Assembly (NCBI GenBank): GCA_910587055.1
Contig: CAJUKY010000001.1
Span: 1 to 64,000 of the forward strand
DNA: 64,000 bases
Direction of reading: 5' to 3'
From: Candidatus Gastranaerophilales bacterium
Lineage (GTDB): Bacteria; Cyanobacteriota; Vampirovibrionia; Gastranaerophilales; Gastranaerophilaceae
Shown: in pieces, positions 50,007-58,357 of the stretch
Layout of the letters: each line of letters opens with the position of its first letter
Numbering within the stretch: position 1 is the first letter of the stretch
Notes under the pieces: model-generated
The model's database searches: none
Told to the model about the DNA's origin: nothing
What the model saw: the letters and a program-made list of their open reading frames with translations, nothing else
Made by a program: the position numbers and the translations under genes

Positions 50007-50477
50007 TTACACCATACTTTCAATCTCGGGGAAGAAGCGGGAGCCATGGAGTTTCATATCATTCCAGATTTTTTTCTGGTTTTTATTTAAAATATTATCA
50101 AATTTTTTCATAGCACCATTATGGATTTTATCCCTTGTTTGATAAAGGATATCGATTTCTCCGTTGATTTTTATAAGTCTTTCAAGCTGGGTTTTAGTAT
50201 CAATTCTTGAAAGCTTTATCATGCGGGCTTCTTTTTGTTTATCACTGATTTGATTATTTAAAACAACAATTTTTGCCCTTGCTTTTGTATAAATTTTATC
50301 GGCCTTTTTTTGCTGTTTTTTTGAAAGGTTTAATTCTTCCGCTATCTGCACTTTTGCATTTTCAAAATTAGGGTTTTTAATTTCTATATTGCTTTTTTGC
50401 ACAGCATTTGTATCATCCGCAAATGCAGGCACGAAAAGAAGTGCAGACATTATTAAAGACAAAAATATTTTTTTCAT
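50007..50477 (-). CDS. periplasmic CpxP/Spy-like protein
   Basis: 156 residues with a signal peptide (MKKIFLSLIMSALLFVPAFA, about 1-20). The mature part is helical: QIAEELNLSKKQQKKADKIY, then ARMIKLSRIDTKTQLERLIK, then MKKFDNILNKNQKKIWNDMK. The L-x-x-x-Q-x-K pattern and length match the LTXXQ/Spy family of envelope chaperones, though the classic LTxxQ pair reads NKNQKK and LSKKQQ. AGTTTA-type leader and no strong ribosome site are seen. It acts on unfolded envelope proteins, by family knowledge. Confidence 0.75.
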   Translation of the reverse strand: MKKIFLSLIMSALLFVPAFADDTNAVQKSNIEIKNPNFENAKVQIAEELNLSKKQQKKADKIYTKARAKIVVLNNQISDKQKEARMIKLSRIDTKTQLERLIKINGEIDILYQTRDKIHNGAMKKFDNILNKNQKKIWNDMKLHGSRFFPEIESMV

Positions 50478-50551
50478 AAAATAAACTCCAAATAAAATTC
50501 CACAAAACTATAATAGCAGAAAAGCAGCCATAATATCAAAACTTAACACAA

Positions 50552-50581
50552 AATGCCCCTACATTATCAGAGGGGCATTTA
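50552..50581. terminator. intrinsic terminator
   Basis: AAATGCCCCT (50552-50561) and AGGGGCATTT (50572-50581) pair perfectly around a ten-base loop. T residues follow in both directions. It lies downstream of the minus-strand HEAT-repeat gene. Confidence 0.75.
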
Positions 50582-50618
50582 TTATATAAAATAAATTCTT
50601 TATGCTTTATGCAAATTT

Positions 50619-50981
50619 TTATGCACTGAAAGACATAAGGGCTTTAACTGAACGGGCAGTGTCCTGCACTTCCTGTTCGCAGTCCATATTTAATGTTTCT
50701 TCTAAAATCTGAATGGCGCATTCTTTTTCTTTAAGCGCAAGCAATTCATTAATAGCAGTCATTGCAACGCGCGCAGAAAGGTCATTTATGCCCTTTCCTT
50801 TATTTCTAATAACTACTTCAAGTGCTTCTCTTGAATTTCTTTTAATTAAAGCACGTGCGGTGAGTTCTCTTATTTCGTCAGATTCATGATTTGTGCCGAG
50901 GTCACGCAAAACTCTGATTGAATCATCATCTTCGTGTCTTCCGAGTGCCTCAATAATATTACTAACTTTTTTTAATGACAT
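50619..50981 (-). CDS. HEAT-repeat-like protein
   Basis: 120 residues of paired helices: ALGRHEDDDSIRVLRDLGTN, ELTARALIKRNSREALEVVI and AINELLALKEKECAIQILEE, each about 35-40 long with conserved Asp/Arg-Ala positions (VR-x-x-A type), as in HEAT/armadillo-like phycobilisome-lyase-type repeats. Such repeats form protein-binding surfaces. No catalytic residue is expected. An AAGGAG site lies before the ATG. It is next to the hypothetical at 51002. Confidence 0.7.
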   Translation of the reverse strand: MSLKKVSNIIEALGRHEDDDSIRVLRDLGTNHESDEIRELTARALIKRNSREALEVVIRNKGKGINDLSARVAMTAINELLALKEKECAIQILEETLNMDCEQEVQDTARSVKALMSFSA

Positions 50982-51001
50982 AACAGCTCCTTCAAAAATA
51001 A

Positions 51002-51454
51002 CTAAATGGTTTGCAATTCTTCGTTCAGCATGGATTCAAGCTCTATTACGGGACGTTTTTGAAGGCTTGAAACTGAATCTTTAAATAAACCCGTAAATGT
51101 AATTTCTGTTTTATTTAATTTATCCCAGGTGTTTATTGCAGATTCTTTCATTCTGTTGCCGAAAGAAATCATTGATTGCTTCATTGAATTAAATCTGTTG
51201 ATGGTTGAAACCCACGCACTTGCAGCAAGTTTTCCGGCTTTTTGGAATTGTTCGCCAAATCCTTTTCTTTCTTCCTGTTTTTGAGTTTTTGAACTTGATT
51301 CAAAAACATCCATCTGTATCATTGAACCTTTGAATGTCAGACCAAACGGGTTTGTTGCATTTGTGTTAGTGTTTTCCTGTCTTTTTTGCGCTCTTTGAGC
51401 TTTAAATTGTTCAAAGGCTTTTAGGCTTGCCCTTAGCGGGGAAATCTTTTCCAT
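51002..51454 (-). CDS. hypothetical protein with internal L-T-F-K-G motif
   Basis: 150 residues from MEKISPLRASLKAF (AGAGGA upstream); the frame opens 19 codons earlier at 51511 without support. Not recognised. Residues about 36-41 read GLTFKG, like the F-K-G motif in other hypotheticals of this window. The rest is helical with KAGKLAASAWVSTINRFNSM and MKESAINTWDKLNKTEITFT. It may be a membrane-surface or envelope-associated protein, but no signal peptide is seen. It is 20 bases upstream of the HEAT gene and probably co-transcribed. Confidence 0.7.
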   Translation of the reverse strand: MEKISPLRASLKAFEQFKAQRAQKRQENTNTNATNPFGLTFKGSMIQMDVFESSSKTQKQEERKGFGEQFQKAGKLAASAWVSTINRFNSMKQSMISFGNRMKESAINTWDKLNKTEITFTGLFKDSVSSLQKRPVIELESMLNEELQTI

Positions 51455-51546
51455 TTTGTATATCCTCTTTAAACTTATATCTCTCACTATGTGACATATT
51501 GAAAGTAACATAACTTAATATAAACAAAATCATCTTTTTAATGTAT

Positions 51547-52137
51547 TCATTTAAGTTTTAAAATACCTGTTACTTTTGTATTGTATTTTTCCCAGATGAC
51601 TATATATCCTTGAATTTCAGGGTCATATTCCATCCACACTTTTGAATGAATGTATTCAACAGGGTCAATTCCTTTTTTATATTTCCGCGCGCGTTTTCTT
51701 TTTTCTTTATCAGTAAATTTCGGGGTGATTTTATCGGGAGAAACAACCGTGTTTTCTTCAGTCAGCCTTGACGGGTTTGAATTTAGAGAATTTTTATCTC
51801 TTTTTTTCTTATCAGGCCATTCGTAATCATTACCGTAATCAGATATTCTTTCATTTTTAATAACAGGGATTTTGGCTTTGATTTTTCCCGCCTGAATAAA
51901 CATTAAATATGTATAATCCATATCGGGACGGATCTCATAAAAACCCTTTTTAAGCCCGTAGCCGTCTTTATTCAAGATATCATATTCAAGCCTTAAAACG
52001 GGGTTTGTATTTACTTTTTTATTGGAATAAAGTGCATTGTTTTCCGTCTTTGCCCCGCTTGTATACTGTTTATAAGGCAAGACTTCATCTATTGTTTTGT
52101 ATAAGGCAATATAATCATAAGAAATATCAACAGGCAT
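51547..52137 (-). CDS. hypothetical protein, beta-rich
   Basis: 196 residues, not recognised. The start MPVDISYDYIALYKTIDEVL is followed by a beta-rich core (RLEYDILNKDGYGLKKGFYE; IRPDMDYTYLMFIQAGKIKA) and a basic, Lys/Arg-rich loop (KFTDKEKRKRARKYKKGIDP). The tail ends GYIVIWEKYNTKVTGILKLK. There is no Shine-Dalgarno; TATAAT (52149-52144) lies six bases before the ATG with TTGTAA 16 bases further up, so the mRNA is probably leaderless. It is divergent from the Fur-family gene. Confidence 0.7.
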   Translation of the reverse strand: MPVDISYDYIALYKTIDEVLPYKQYTSGAKTENNALYSNKKVNTNPVLRLEYDILNKDGYGLKKGFYEIRPDMDYTYLMFIQAGKIKAKIPVIKNERISDYGNDYEWPDKKKRDKNSLNSNPSRLTEENTVVSPDKITPKFTDKEKRKRARKYKKGIDPVEYIHSKVWMEYDPEIQGYIVIWEKYNTKVTGILKLK

Positions 52138-52187
52138 GGTTTAATTATAATGTTTTATTTTATATTTACAAAATGTAAATAAAATTA

Positions 52188-52228
52188 TTGACAATAAAGG
52201 AACATGACTATAAAATAATAATTATTAT
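52188..52228 (+). promoter_or_regulatory. promoter and probable Fur/PerR operator
   Basis: TTGACA (52188-52193), a 17-base spacer and TAAAAT (52211-52216). Immediately after is ATAATAATTATTAT (52215-52228), a perfect 14-bp palindrome of the Fur/PerR box type (AT-rich with ATAAT halves). It overlaps the -10, where binding would block transcription. A second palindrome TTTACA-AAA-TGTAAA lies at 52165-52179 near the divergent promoter. Confidence 0.65.
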
Positions 52229-52265
52229 CACTTTTTAAAAAGCTGGTTCTAAAAAGAAGGTTTAA

Positions 52266-52664
52266 ATGAATTTTTCAAGACAGAGAAGAAAAATACTTGA
52301 AACTTTGGAAAATAACGTAGTGCACCCGAGTGCCGAATATATTCATAAAAAACTGCAGGAAGATGAAACCGGCAGAAAAATAGGGCTTGCAACCGTATAC
52401 AGAAATCTAAACAAGTTATCCGAAAACGGCACCATTAAAAGAATAGACGGGCTGGATGGCTCTGTGCACTATGACCACAATACACATGTTCACTATCACT
52501 TTTTTTGTAAAAAGTGCAGAAAGATTTTTGACCTGCCTGCCGAAATTTCACCCGATATTGTAGAAAGGGCTGAAAAATTATCAGGATTTAAAATTGACAC
52601 CCACGAAATAGTATTCCACGGAGAATGTAATATTTGTAAAATGAAAGGAGAAAATAATGGATAA
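52266..52664 (+). CDS. perR: Fur-family regulator, PerR-like
   Basis: 132 residues. The winged helix (about 1-75: [39 protein letters not shown]) precedes a metal-binding and dimer domain with [14 protein letters not shown], two CxxC pairs (CKKC, CNIC) for a structural zinc, and EIVFHGEC. The spacing of His, Asp and Cys fits Fur/PerR sensors. It controls peroxide or iron genes; here rubredoxin and rubrerythrin follow, so PerR is favoured. The 3' end overlaps rubredoxin by eight bases. AAGAAGG is the leader site. Confidence 0.85.
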   Translation: MNFSRQRRKILETLENNVVHPSAEYIHKKLQEDETGRKIGLATVYRNLNKLSENGTIKRIDGLDGSVHYDHNTHVHYHFFCKKCRKIFDLPAEISPDIVERAEKLSGFKIDTHEIVFHGECNICKMKGENNG

Positions 52665-52794
52665 ATACGTTTGCACAGCATGCATGTATGTTTATGATCC
52701 GGCAGAACATGACAATATACCTTTTGAAGAACTGCCCGATGATTATGTATGCCCTGTTTGCGCAGTAAGCAAAGAAATGTTTGAAAAGCAATAG
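52657..52794 (+). CDS. rubredoxin
   Basis: 45 residues. It is a small iron-only electron carrier with CTAC (5-9 region) and CPVC cysteine pairs for one Fe(SCys)4, the acid-rich core DYVCPVC and [16 protein letters not shown], all typical. It passes electrons to rubrerythrin in anaerobe peroxide defence. It begins inside the last codons of the Fur-family gene, so the two are translationally coupled. A GGAG site (AAAGGAG) lies just upstream of the ATG. The second residue pair differs little from clostridial rubredoxins. Confidence 0.95.
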   Translation: MDKYVCTACMYVYDPAEHDNIPFEELPDDYVCPVCAVSKEMFEKQ

Positions 52795-52822
52795 AATAGA
52801 GAAGAAAGAAAAGAGGAAAATT

Positions 52823-53359
52823 ATGGCAAAATTTGTTTGTACAGTATGCGGATATACTTATGAAGGCGATAAACAGCCTGATAAATGCCCTATGTGCGGA
52901 GCTACAACTTTTAATAAAATGGATACCGCAAATAAACAATACGCTGATGAACACAGAATCGGTGTTGCAAAAGATTTAGACCCCAGAGTTGTTGAAGGTT
53001 TGAAAGCTAACTTTATGGGCGAATGCACAGAAGTAGGTATGTATCTTGCAATGAGCAGACAGGCTGACAGAGAAGGATATCCTGAAGTTGCCGAAGCATA
53101 CAAAAGATATGCTTTTGAAGAAGCAGAACACGCTGCAAAATTTGCGGAATTATTAGGTGAAGTTGTAACTCCTTCAACTTTAGAAAACTTAAAATTAAGA
53201 GCTGATGCTGAATACGGCGCTTGCGACGGCAAATTACAGCTTGCAAAACTGGCTAAAGAATTAGGCTATGATGCAGTTCATGACACGGTTCATGAAATGG
53301 CAAAAGATGAAGCCCGCCATGGCAGAGGCTTTGACGGTCTTATAAAAAGACATTTTTAA
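52823..53359 (+). CDS. rubrerythrin (reverse-type NADH peroxidase)
   Basis: 178 residues from [11 protein letters not shown] (AGAGGA upstream); the frame opens 14 codons earlier. An N-terminal rubredoxin domain ([21 protein letters not shown], two Cys pairs) is followed by a four-helix diiron domain with [22 protein letters not shown] and [16 protein letters not shown] as diiron ligand helices. The rubredoxin-first order is the 'reverse' rubrerythrin of anaerobes, which reduces hydrogen peroxide to water using NAD(P)H via rubredoxin. It is the last gene of the perR-rubredoxin-rubrerythrin operon. Confidence 0.95.
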   Translation: MAKFVCTVCGYTYEGDKQPDKCPMCGATTFNKMDTANKQYADEHRIGVAKDLDPRVVEGLKANFMGECTEVGMYLAMSRQADREGYPEVAEAYKRYAFEEAEHAAKFAELLGEVVTPSTLENLKLRADAEYGACDGKLQLAKLAKELGYDAVHDTVHEMAKDEARHGRGFDGLIKRHF

Positions 53360-53384
53360 TTAACATTAAAAAATTAAGTTTGTT

Positions 53385-53418
53385 ATGCGGTATCAAAATA
53401 AGCTGATACCGCATTTTT
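53385..53418 (+). terminator. intrinsic terminator after rubrerythrin
   Basis: ATGCGGTATCA (53385-53395) pairs perfectly with TGATACCGCAT (53404-53414), with an eight-base loop and a T run. Confidence 0.9.
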
Positions 53419-53455
53419 ATGCTAAAATGGTACAGCAAAACAAAACGGAGTTTTT

Positions 53456-54664
53456 ATGAACGAAAAAATAGCTGCACCAAAAAATACTATGGCAAAAATT
53501 TATACAATAATAGGTTTTTTAATAGCTCTTTCAATAGGTCTGGCCTGCATTAACGGTATTATAAGCGACAGAATGAAATTTAAAAATGAAGCTGTAAGAA
53601 ACGTTGAAAAAACCTGGGGCAAAGCACAGGTTATAGGGGCGGGAAAACTTGAGTATAAAATTAAAACAGACAAAAAAGAAACTGCATCATATGTCTATAA
53701 TTTAAAAACAGTCACTACAAAAGCCGAAGCAAAAATTGAATTAAAAAAGAAGGGAATTTATGATGTTCCGGTTTATACGGTCAAAATAAATCAAAAAGGC
53801 GAATTTAATCCGGCTCTTGATTTAAAAGGAGCGGCTGAATTTAAATTTATAGTATCAGACCCGAGAGGTTTTATTTCAAAACCCGTGGTTAAATTTAACA
53901 ACAAAATTGTAAACAACTGTAATTCTTATAAATGCAATGTGGTACTGAACGGCGAAAAAATCATCCCTTATGAAGTTGAATATACTATACGCGGAACACA
54001 AAGCCTGACATTTGATGCAATCGGCACATCCGAAACATATTTAACCACAAATCACTGGGTGCCTGAATATACGGGGGATTTTTCACCCGTTGAACACAAA
54101 CAAATTCAAGACGGGTATTACACATACTGGTCAGTACCCGAGGCCGCAACAGCCGTTGAAGATAAATACGGAAATTTGAGCTACACAATAAATTTTATAA
54201 ATACGGTTGATGTCTACAGAATGGCGGAAAGATGCGTAAAATACGGATTTTTATTTATAGCATTAACTTTCCTTGCATTTTTTGTATATGAAATTATAAA
54301 TAAAAATAAAAAACGCATTCACCCCTTCCAGTATTCTTTAATAGGAATTTCAATGCTTATATTTTATTTATTGCTTTTATCAATATCGGAATTTATTGAT
54401 TTTGGTTTTGCTTATTTAATTGCAGCGCTTATGACAATAAGCCTTATTGCATCTTACACTTATTTTGTTCTTACAAATAAAGAAGACAAAAAATTTCCTC
54501 TTGCTATAGGGGGCATTTTAGGAGTTATTTATTTATACTTATACATAACAATAAATCTGGAAGAATTTTCACTTTTAGCCGGAAGCTTCGGTTTATTCTT
54601 CACAATTATTGCCGTTATGTATGCAACAAGAAATGTTGAGTGGTATAAGGAAAATCAGCAATAA
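53456..54664 (+). CDS. creD: cell envelope integrity protein CreD-like
   Basis: 402 residues. A short N-terminal segment has one helix (YTIIGFLIALSIGLACINGII), then a periplasmic domain (about 40-245, including YDVPVYTVKINQKGEF and GTQSLTFDAIGTSETYLTTN). A cluster of five membrane helices follows (FLFIALTFLAFFVYEIIN; LIGISMLIFYLLLLSISEFI and more). CreD of Gram-negatives is an inner-membrane protein of the CreBC regulon affecting envelope stability and beta-lactam response. This copy lacks CreBC neighbours. It ends where dgt begins (TAA then ATG), suggesting an operon. Confidence 0.85.
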   Translation: MNEKIAAPKNTMAKIYTIIGFLIALSIGLACINGIISDRMKFKNEAVRNVEKTWGKAQVIGAGKLEYKIKTDKKETASYVYNLKTVTTKAEAKIELKKKGIYDVPVYTVKINQKGEFNPALDLKGAAEFKFIVSDPRGFISKPVVKFNNKIVNNCNSYKCNVVLNGEKIIPYEVEYTIRGTQSLTFDAIGTSETYLTTNHWVPEYTGDFSPVEHKQIQDGYYTYWSVPEAATAVEDKYGNLSYTINFINTVDVYRMAERCVKYGFLFIALTFLAFFVYEIINKNKKRIHPFQYSLIGISMLIFYLLLLSISEFIDFGFAYLIAALMTISLIASYTYFVLTNKEDKKFPLAIGGILGVIYLYLYITINLEEFSLLAGSFGLFFTIIAVMYATRNVEWYKENQQ

Positions 54665-55915
54665 ATGGCTCAAACAAAAGATTTTGAAAAAACATTTAAA
54701 GATTACGGTATGTTTAAAGGGCATATAAAATACAAAAATGCAACCTCGCGTCTTGAAGATTTATACAGAAAAGATGAAGATATAAGACATCCGTACGAGA
54801 GGGATTACCACAGAATATTATATTCAAATGCCTACAGAAGATTAAAACATAAAACACAGGTATTTTTTAACACAAACAATGACCATATCTGTACAAGAAT
54901 TGAACATGTAAACCATGTATCGTCGGTTGCTGAAACCATTGCGGAATTTTTGGGTCTAAATCCGTGGCTTACACGCGCAATTGCCGTGGGACATGATTTG
55001 GGGCATTCTCCTTTCGGACATACGGGAGAAAAAATTATAAGCAAAATCGCAAGAGACAACGGACTTTTAAAAAGTTTCTGGCATGAAAAAAACAGTTTAA
55101 GATTTATTGATAAAATTGAAACCATGCCTGATTATGAAGGCTATGAAAGGAATTTAAACCTTTCTTATGCCGTGCGTGACGGTATCATATGCCATTGCGG
55201 GGAAGTGGATGAAGAAGCGCTTCACCCCAGAGATGAATTCATTGATCTGGAAACAATTCAATCGGCTAATCAATTTCAAAGCTATACATATGAAGGGTGT
55301 GTTGTTAAAATTTCAGATAAAATAGCATACCTTGGCCGTGATATTGAAGATGCACTTTCTAAAAGAATTCTTGAAGAAGAACAGAAACTTGAGCTTGAAG
55401 AAATTGTAAAAGACCTTTTCGGGCATAAAAAATTAAAAGATATTAATACAACAAGTCTTGTGCACCTTTTTATTATTGATTTGTGTAAAAATTCAAACCC
55501 TGAAAACGGTTTAAGATTTTCAAAAGAATACTTTGAAATAATGAAAACAATAAAAAACTTTAACTATAGGAATATTTATTCCCATCCTAGGCTGAAAACT
55601 TTTGAAGATTACGCAGGACTTATCATCAATACAATATTTAACAGGCTTTTAGGATATTATGACAGGGCAAATACCATTTATAAACTTCAAAGCGATGAAA
55701 AATTTTATCCGCTTCTGTGTGAACATTTTAAAGACTGGCTTTTAAAATATTCAGATGTTTCAGATATACAATACCGCGAGAATAAAAAATTTATTAATAA
55801 AATAATTTATGATATCAATGAAATAAATAATTATAAAATGGCAATTATTGATTTTATTTCAGGAATGACAGACAGTTTTTCAATTAAATTATTTAATGAA
55901 CTTATAGCTTTTTAA
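54665..55915 (+). CDS. dgt: HD-domain dGTPase-like triphosphohydrolase
   Basis: 416 residues. Dgt-family enzymes hydrolyse dNTPs to nucleoside and triphosphate. HD motifs are clear: RRLKHKTQVF, RIEHVNHVSSVAETIAEFL, then AVGHDLGHSPFGHTGE with the metal HD pair, and KISDKIAYLGRDIEDAL. The length is near that of deoxyguanosinetriphosphate triphosphohydrolase-like proteins. The start is immediately after the creD stop. It probably balances dNTP pools or limits phage. Confidence 0.92.
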   Translation: MAQTKDFEKTFKDYGMFKGHIKYKNATSRLEDLYRKDEDIRHPYERDYHRILYSNAYRRLKHKTQVFFNTNNDHICTRIEHVNHVSSVAETIAEFLGLNPWLTRAIAVGHDLGHSPFGHTGEKIISKIARDNGLLKSFWHEKNSLRFIDKIETMPDYEGYERNLNLSYAVRDGIICHCGEVDEEALHPRDEFIDLETIQSANQFQSYTYEGCVVKISDKIAYLGRDIEDALSKRILEEEQKLELEEIVKDLFGHKKLKDINTTSLVHLFIIDLCKNSNPENGLRFSKEYFEIMKTIKNFNYRNIYSHPRLKTFEDYAGLIINTIFNRLLGYYDRANTIYKLQSDEKFYPLLCEHFKDWLLKYSDVSDIQYRENKKFINKIIYDINEINNYKMAIIDFISGMTDSFSIKLFNELIAF

Positions 55916-55971
55916 AGGATTAACCTTGAAAGAGAATACAAAAAATTTATACCTGATGTAAAAATTTTTGT

Positions 55972-57378
55972 ATGGTTATAAGATTAGATGAAATTTTAGA
56001 TGAACAGAAAAAATACTTTCAAGAGGGTGCAACTCTTGATGTTGATTTTCGTATAGAAAAATTAAAAATATTAAAATCTACGGTTGTAAATTACAAAGAA
56101 AAAATCATAAAAGCGCTTTATAAAGATTTAAGAAAAAACGAATTTGAAGCTTATACGACAGAAATTATGCCCGTTTTAGAAGATTTAAATCTTGCCATAA
56201 AAAATGTTAAGCAGTGGGCACAGAAAAAAGATGTAAGAACACCTTTATATTTAAACGGTATATCAGGAGGGATAGAAAGCTTTATTATAAAAGAGCCATT
56301 AGGAAATGTTTTAATAATTTCTCCTTTTAATTATCCTTTTCAATTATCAATGCTGCCTTTAATCGGGGCAATTGCCGCAGGAAATACCGTTATTTTAAAA
56401 CCATCTTCAGATACCATCCATACAACAAAAATTTTGATGGAGATGATAAACAGTATATTTGCAAGGGAATACGTTTATGTTTTAAATCCTAAAAATATGC
56501 TTTATTTTGAACTTTTAAATAAAAAATTCGACCATATATTCTTTACGGGAAGTACACAGACAGGCAAAAAGGTGATGGAGGCTGCAAGCAAAAATTTAAT
56601 CCCGGTTACGCTTGAGCTTGGCGGTAAAAGTCCTGTTATTGTTGATAAAACCTGCAATATTTCAAATGCCGCAAGGAGCATCATATGGGGAAAGCTTTTA
56701 AACGCAGGACAGACCTGCATTGCGCCTGATTATATTCTTGTGCAGGAAGATATCAAAGAGTATTTAATTGAAGAATTGAAAACCGCAATAAAAGAATATT
56801 TAGGCCCGCTTCCGCAGGAAAATGAAAATTTCGGCAGGATAATAAATGAAAAACAATTTGCAAAATTAAAAGAAATAATAGAAGTTGAATATGAAAATTT
56901 AATCTGCGGCGGAGAATTTGATGAATGCGGACTGTATATAGCGCCGACACTTTTAGATATAAAATCTTTTGATTCTTTTGCAATGCAAAATGAAATATTC
57001 GGACCGATTCTGCCGATTTTAAGTTATGAAAATACTTTTGATATAATTAAAAAATTAAAAAACTTTGAAAAGCCGCTTGCAGCGTATCTTTTTTCAAATG
57101 ACAGTCTTGTTATCAGCGAATTTTTAACAAAATTATCTTTTGGCGGCGGGTGCGTTAATGAAACTTTAATGCATACGGCAAACAATGCAATGCCATTCGG
57201 CGGAGTAGGGTTATCAGGAATCGGCAGCTACCATGGCAAATATACATTTGATGCGTTCACACACCTTAAAAGCATTTTAAAGAAAAAGGGCGACAAAACA
57301 GATAAATCTAAAATGCCGCCCGATAATCAAGAACGTTTGAATTCCATTAAACGCATAGTTAAACTTTTGGAATTCTGA
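55972..57378 (+). CDS. aldehyde dehydrogenase family protein
   Basis: 468 residues. NAD(P)-dependent oxidation of aldehydes to acids. Motifs: NVLIISPFNYPFQLSMLPLI (cofactor entry), AAGNTVILKPSS, HIFFTGSTQTGK, the catalytic Glu in LELGGKSP and the catalytic Cys in AGQTCIAPDYI, then EIFGPILPIL. The pattern (class 3-like, about 460 residues, membrane-free C-terminus) resembles fatty or coniferyl aldehyde dehydrogenases. Substrate cannot be deduced. No ribosome site is close to the ATG. Confidence 0.93.
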   Translation: MVIRLDEILDEQKKYFQEGATLDVDFRIEKLKILKSTVVNYKEKIIKALYKDLRKNEFEAYTTEIMPVLEDLNLAIKNVKQWAQKKDVRTPLYLNGISGGIESFIIKEPLGNVLIISPFNYPFQLSMLPLIGAIAAGNTVILKPSSDTIHTTKILMEMINSIFAREYVYVLNPKNMLYFELLNKKFDHIFFTGSTQTGKKVMEAASKNLIPVTLELGGKSPVIVDKTCNISNAARSIIWGKLLNAGQTCIAPDYILVQEDIKEYLIEELKTAIKEYLGPLPQENENFGRIINEKQFAKLKEIIEVEYENLICGGEFDECGLYIAPTLLDIKSFDSFAMQNEIFGPILPILSYENTFDIIKKLKNFEKPLAAYLFSNDSLVISEFLTKLSFGGGCVNETLMHTANNAMPFGGVGLSGIGSYHGKYTFDAFTHLKSILKKKGDKTDKSKMPPDNQERLNSIKRIVKLLEF

Positions 57379-57419
57379 CATATTTAACGGGGAAAAGAAT
57401 ATAAGGTATGGAGAAGGAT

Positions 57420-58022
57420 TTATGCTTTTTGCTTTTTAAGTTCTCTTTCTTTTTTCTTCTGTTCTTTTTCAAGCTTTTTTTGCCCTTCTTCTTTTTGTTT
57501 TTGAAGCTCTTTTTCCTGCTTATCAAAATACCAGAAGATTTTGTTTCTTATAAAATCGCCTATTTTGTTTGAAGGCAGGGAAGGATTTGAGGAAAGATAC
57601 ATTATATCAACCTTGCCCCTGCTTGTTGTCATTGGATTTTTCTTCCCGAACTCATAATGAGTAAGCACCGTGCTTTTTTCAATAGGTATGTCATACTCGC
57701 GGCATAATTTTGCACAAAGTTCATAGCATTTTTCCATTTGCACAGGTTTAATTGGATAGTTTCCGATATGTTTGATATCGCGGTATCCGAGCATTCCGCA
57801 TATTGCAACCCCGATAGAACCCGTATTTCCTCCGCCTGTGTGCGCGGCATAAGGGGAACCGTCCGTACAGCAAAGGTTCTGTTCGGGTTTATATTTTCCC
57901 GTATGGATTATACCGCGCTCTGTGGGCAGTTTTTCATATCCTATTAAATAATGATAATGCTCAAGCTCTACGCTGTTTGGAGAATAAGTTCCCGCCGTCC
58001 AGTGAATAATAATTCTTTTCAT
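57420..58022 (-). CDS. N-acetylmuramoyl-L-alanine amidase, endolysin-like
   Basis: 200 residues. It is an amidase_2/PGRP domain at about 1-130: MKRIIIHWTAGTYSPN with the first zinc His, HYHYLIGYEKL, YAAHTGGGNTGSIGVAICGM and THYEFGKKNP with further His ligands. It cuts the bond between the peptide and the glycan in peptidoglycan. A Lys/Glu-rich helix ends the protein (KEEGQKKLEKEQKKKERELK). There is no signal peptide, as in phage endolysins that need a holin. It overlaps a holin-like gene by four bases (ATGA). Confidence 0.88.
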   Translation of the reverse strand: MKRIIIHWTAGTYSPNSVELEHYHYLIGYEKLPTERGIIHTGKYKPEQNLCCTDGSPYAAHTGGGNTGSIGVAICGMLGYRDIKHIGNYPIKPVQMEKCYELCAKLCREYDIPIEKSTVLTHYEFGKKNPMTTSRGKVDIMYLSSNPSLPSNKIGDFIRNKIFWYFDKQEKELQKQKEEGQKKLEKEQKKKERELKKQKA

Positions 58023-58297
58023 AGCTTTTCTCCTTCCAAAAGGTCTTCTTGAATTGTGTGAAGCTTTATTACGGCAGTTTCAATTAAAAAATCAAACAAT
58101 TCTGAAAATATGTTTTTAATAACACCTTTAAAGGGCAGCAAAAATAACGGCAGCCTTTGCAAGATAAAATCTATGGCAATTTGTTTTTTTGTTTCACCAA
58201 AGCCTTTTCCTACAAGGTTTTCCGCATAAATAACGGCAGGAAGAGCAAAAGGCGCCAAAAGACTTTTCGCCTTTTTTATTATTTTATTTTTAATCAT
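58019..58297 (-). CDS. holin-like protein
   Basis: 92 residues. A hydrophobic amphipathic segment (LPLFLLPFKGVIKNIFSELF) and an N-terminal LLAPFALPAVIYAENLVGKG resemble small phage holin or holin-accessory proteins. The A-x-x-Y-A-E-N-L-x-G-x-G motif is common in phage holins of the LLH type. It is directly upstream of the amidase and downstream of a tail-fibre-like gene, which makes a lysis role plausible. Alternative: a phage structural or spanin-like protein. Confidence 0.6.
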   Translation of the reverse strand: MIKNKIIKKAKSLLAPFALPAVIYAENLVGKGFGETKKQIAIDFILQRLPLFLLPFKGVIKNIFSELFDFLIETAVIKLHTIQEDLLEGEKL

Positions 58298-58357
58298 TTT
58301 TACTCCTTAGTTTAATTCATATTAAAGACAGTTTAAAAATTATAGAGATTTTAAAAT

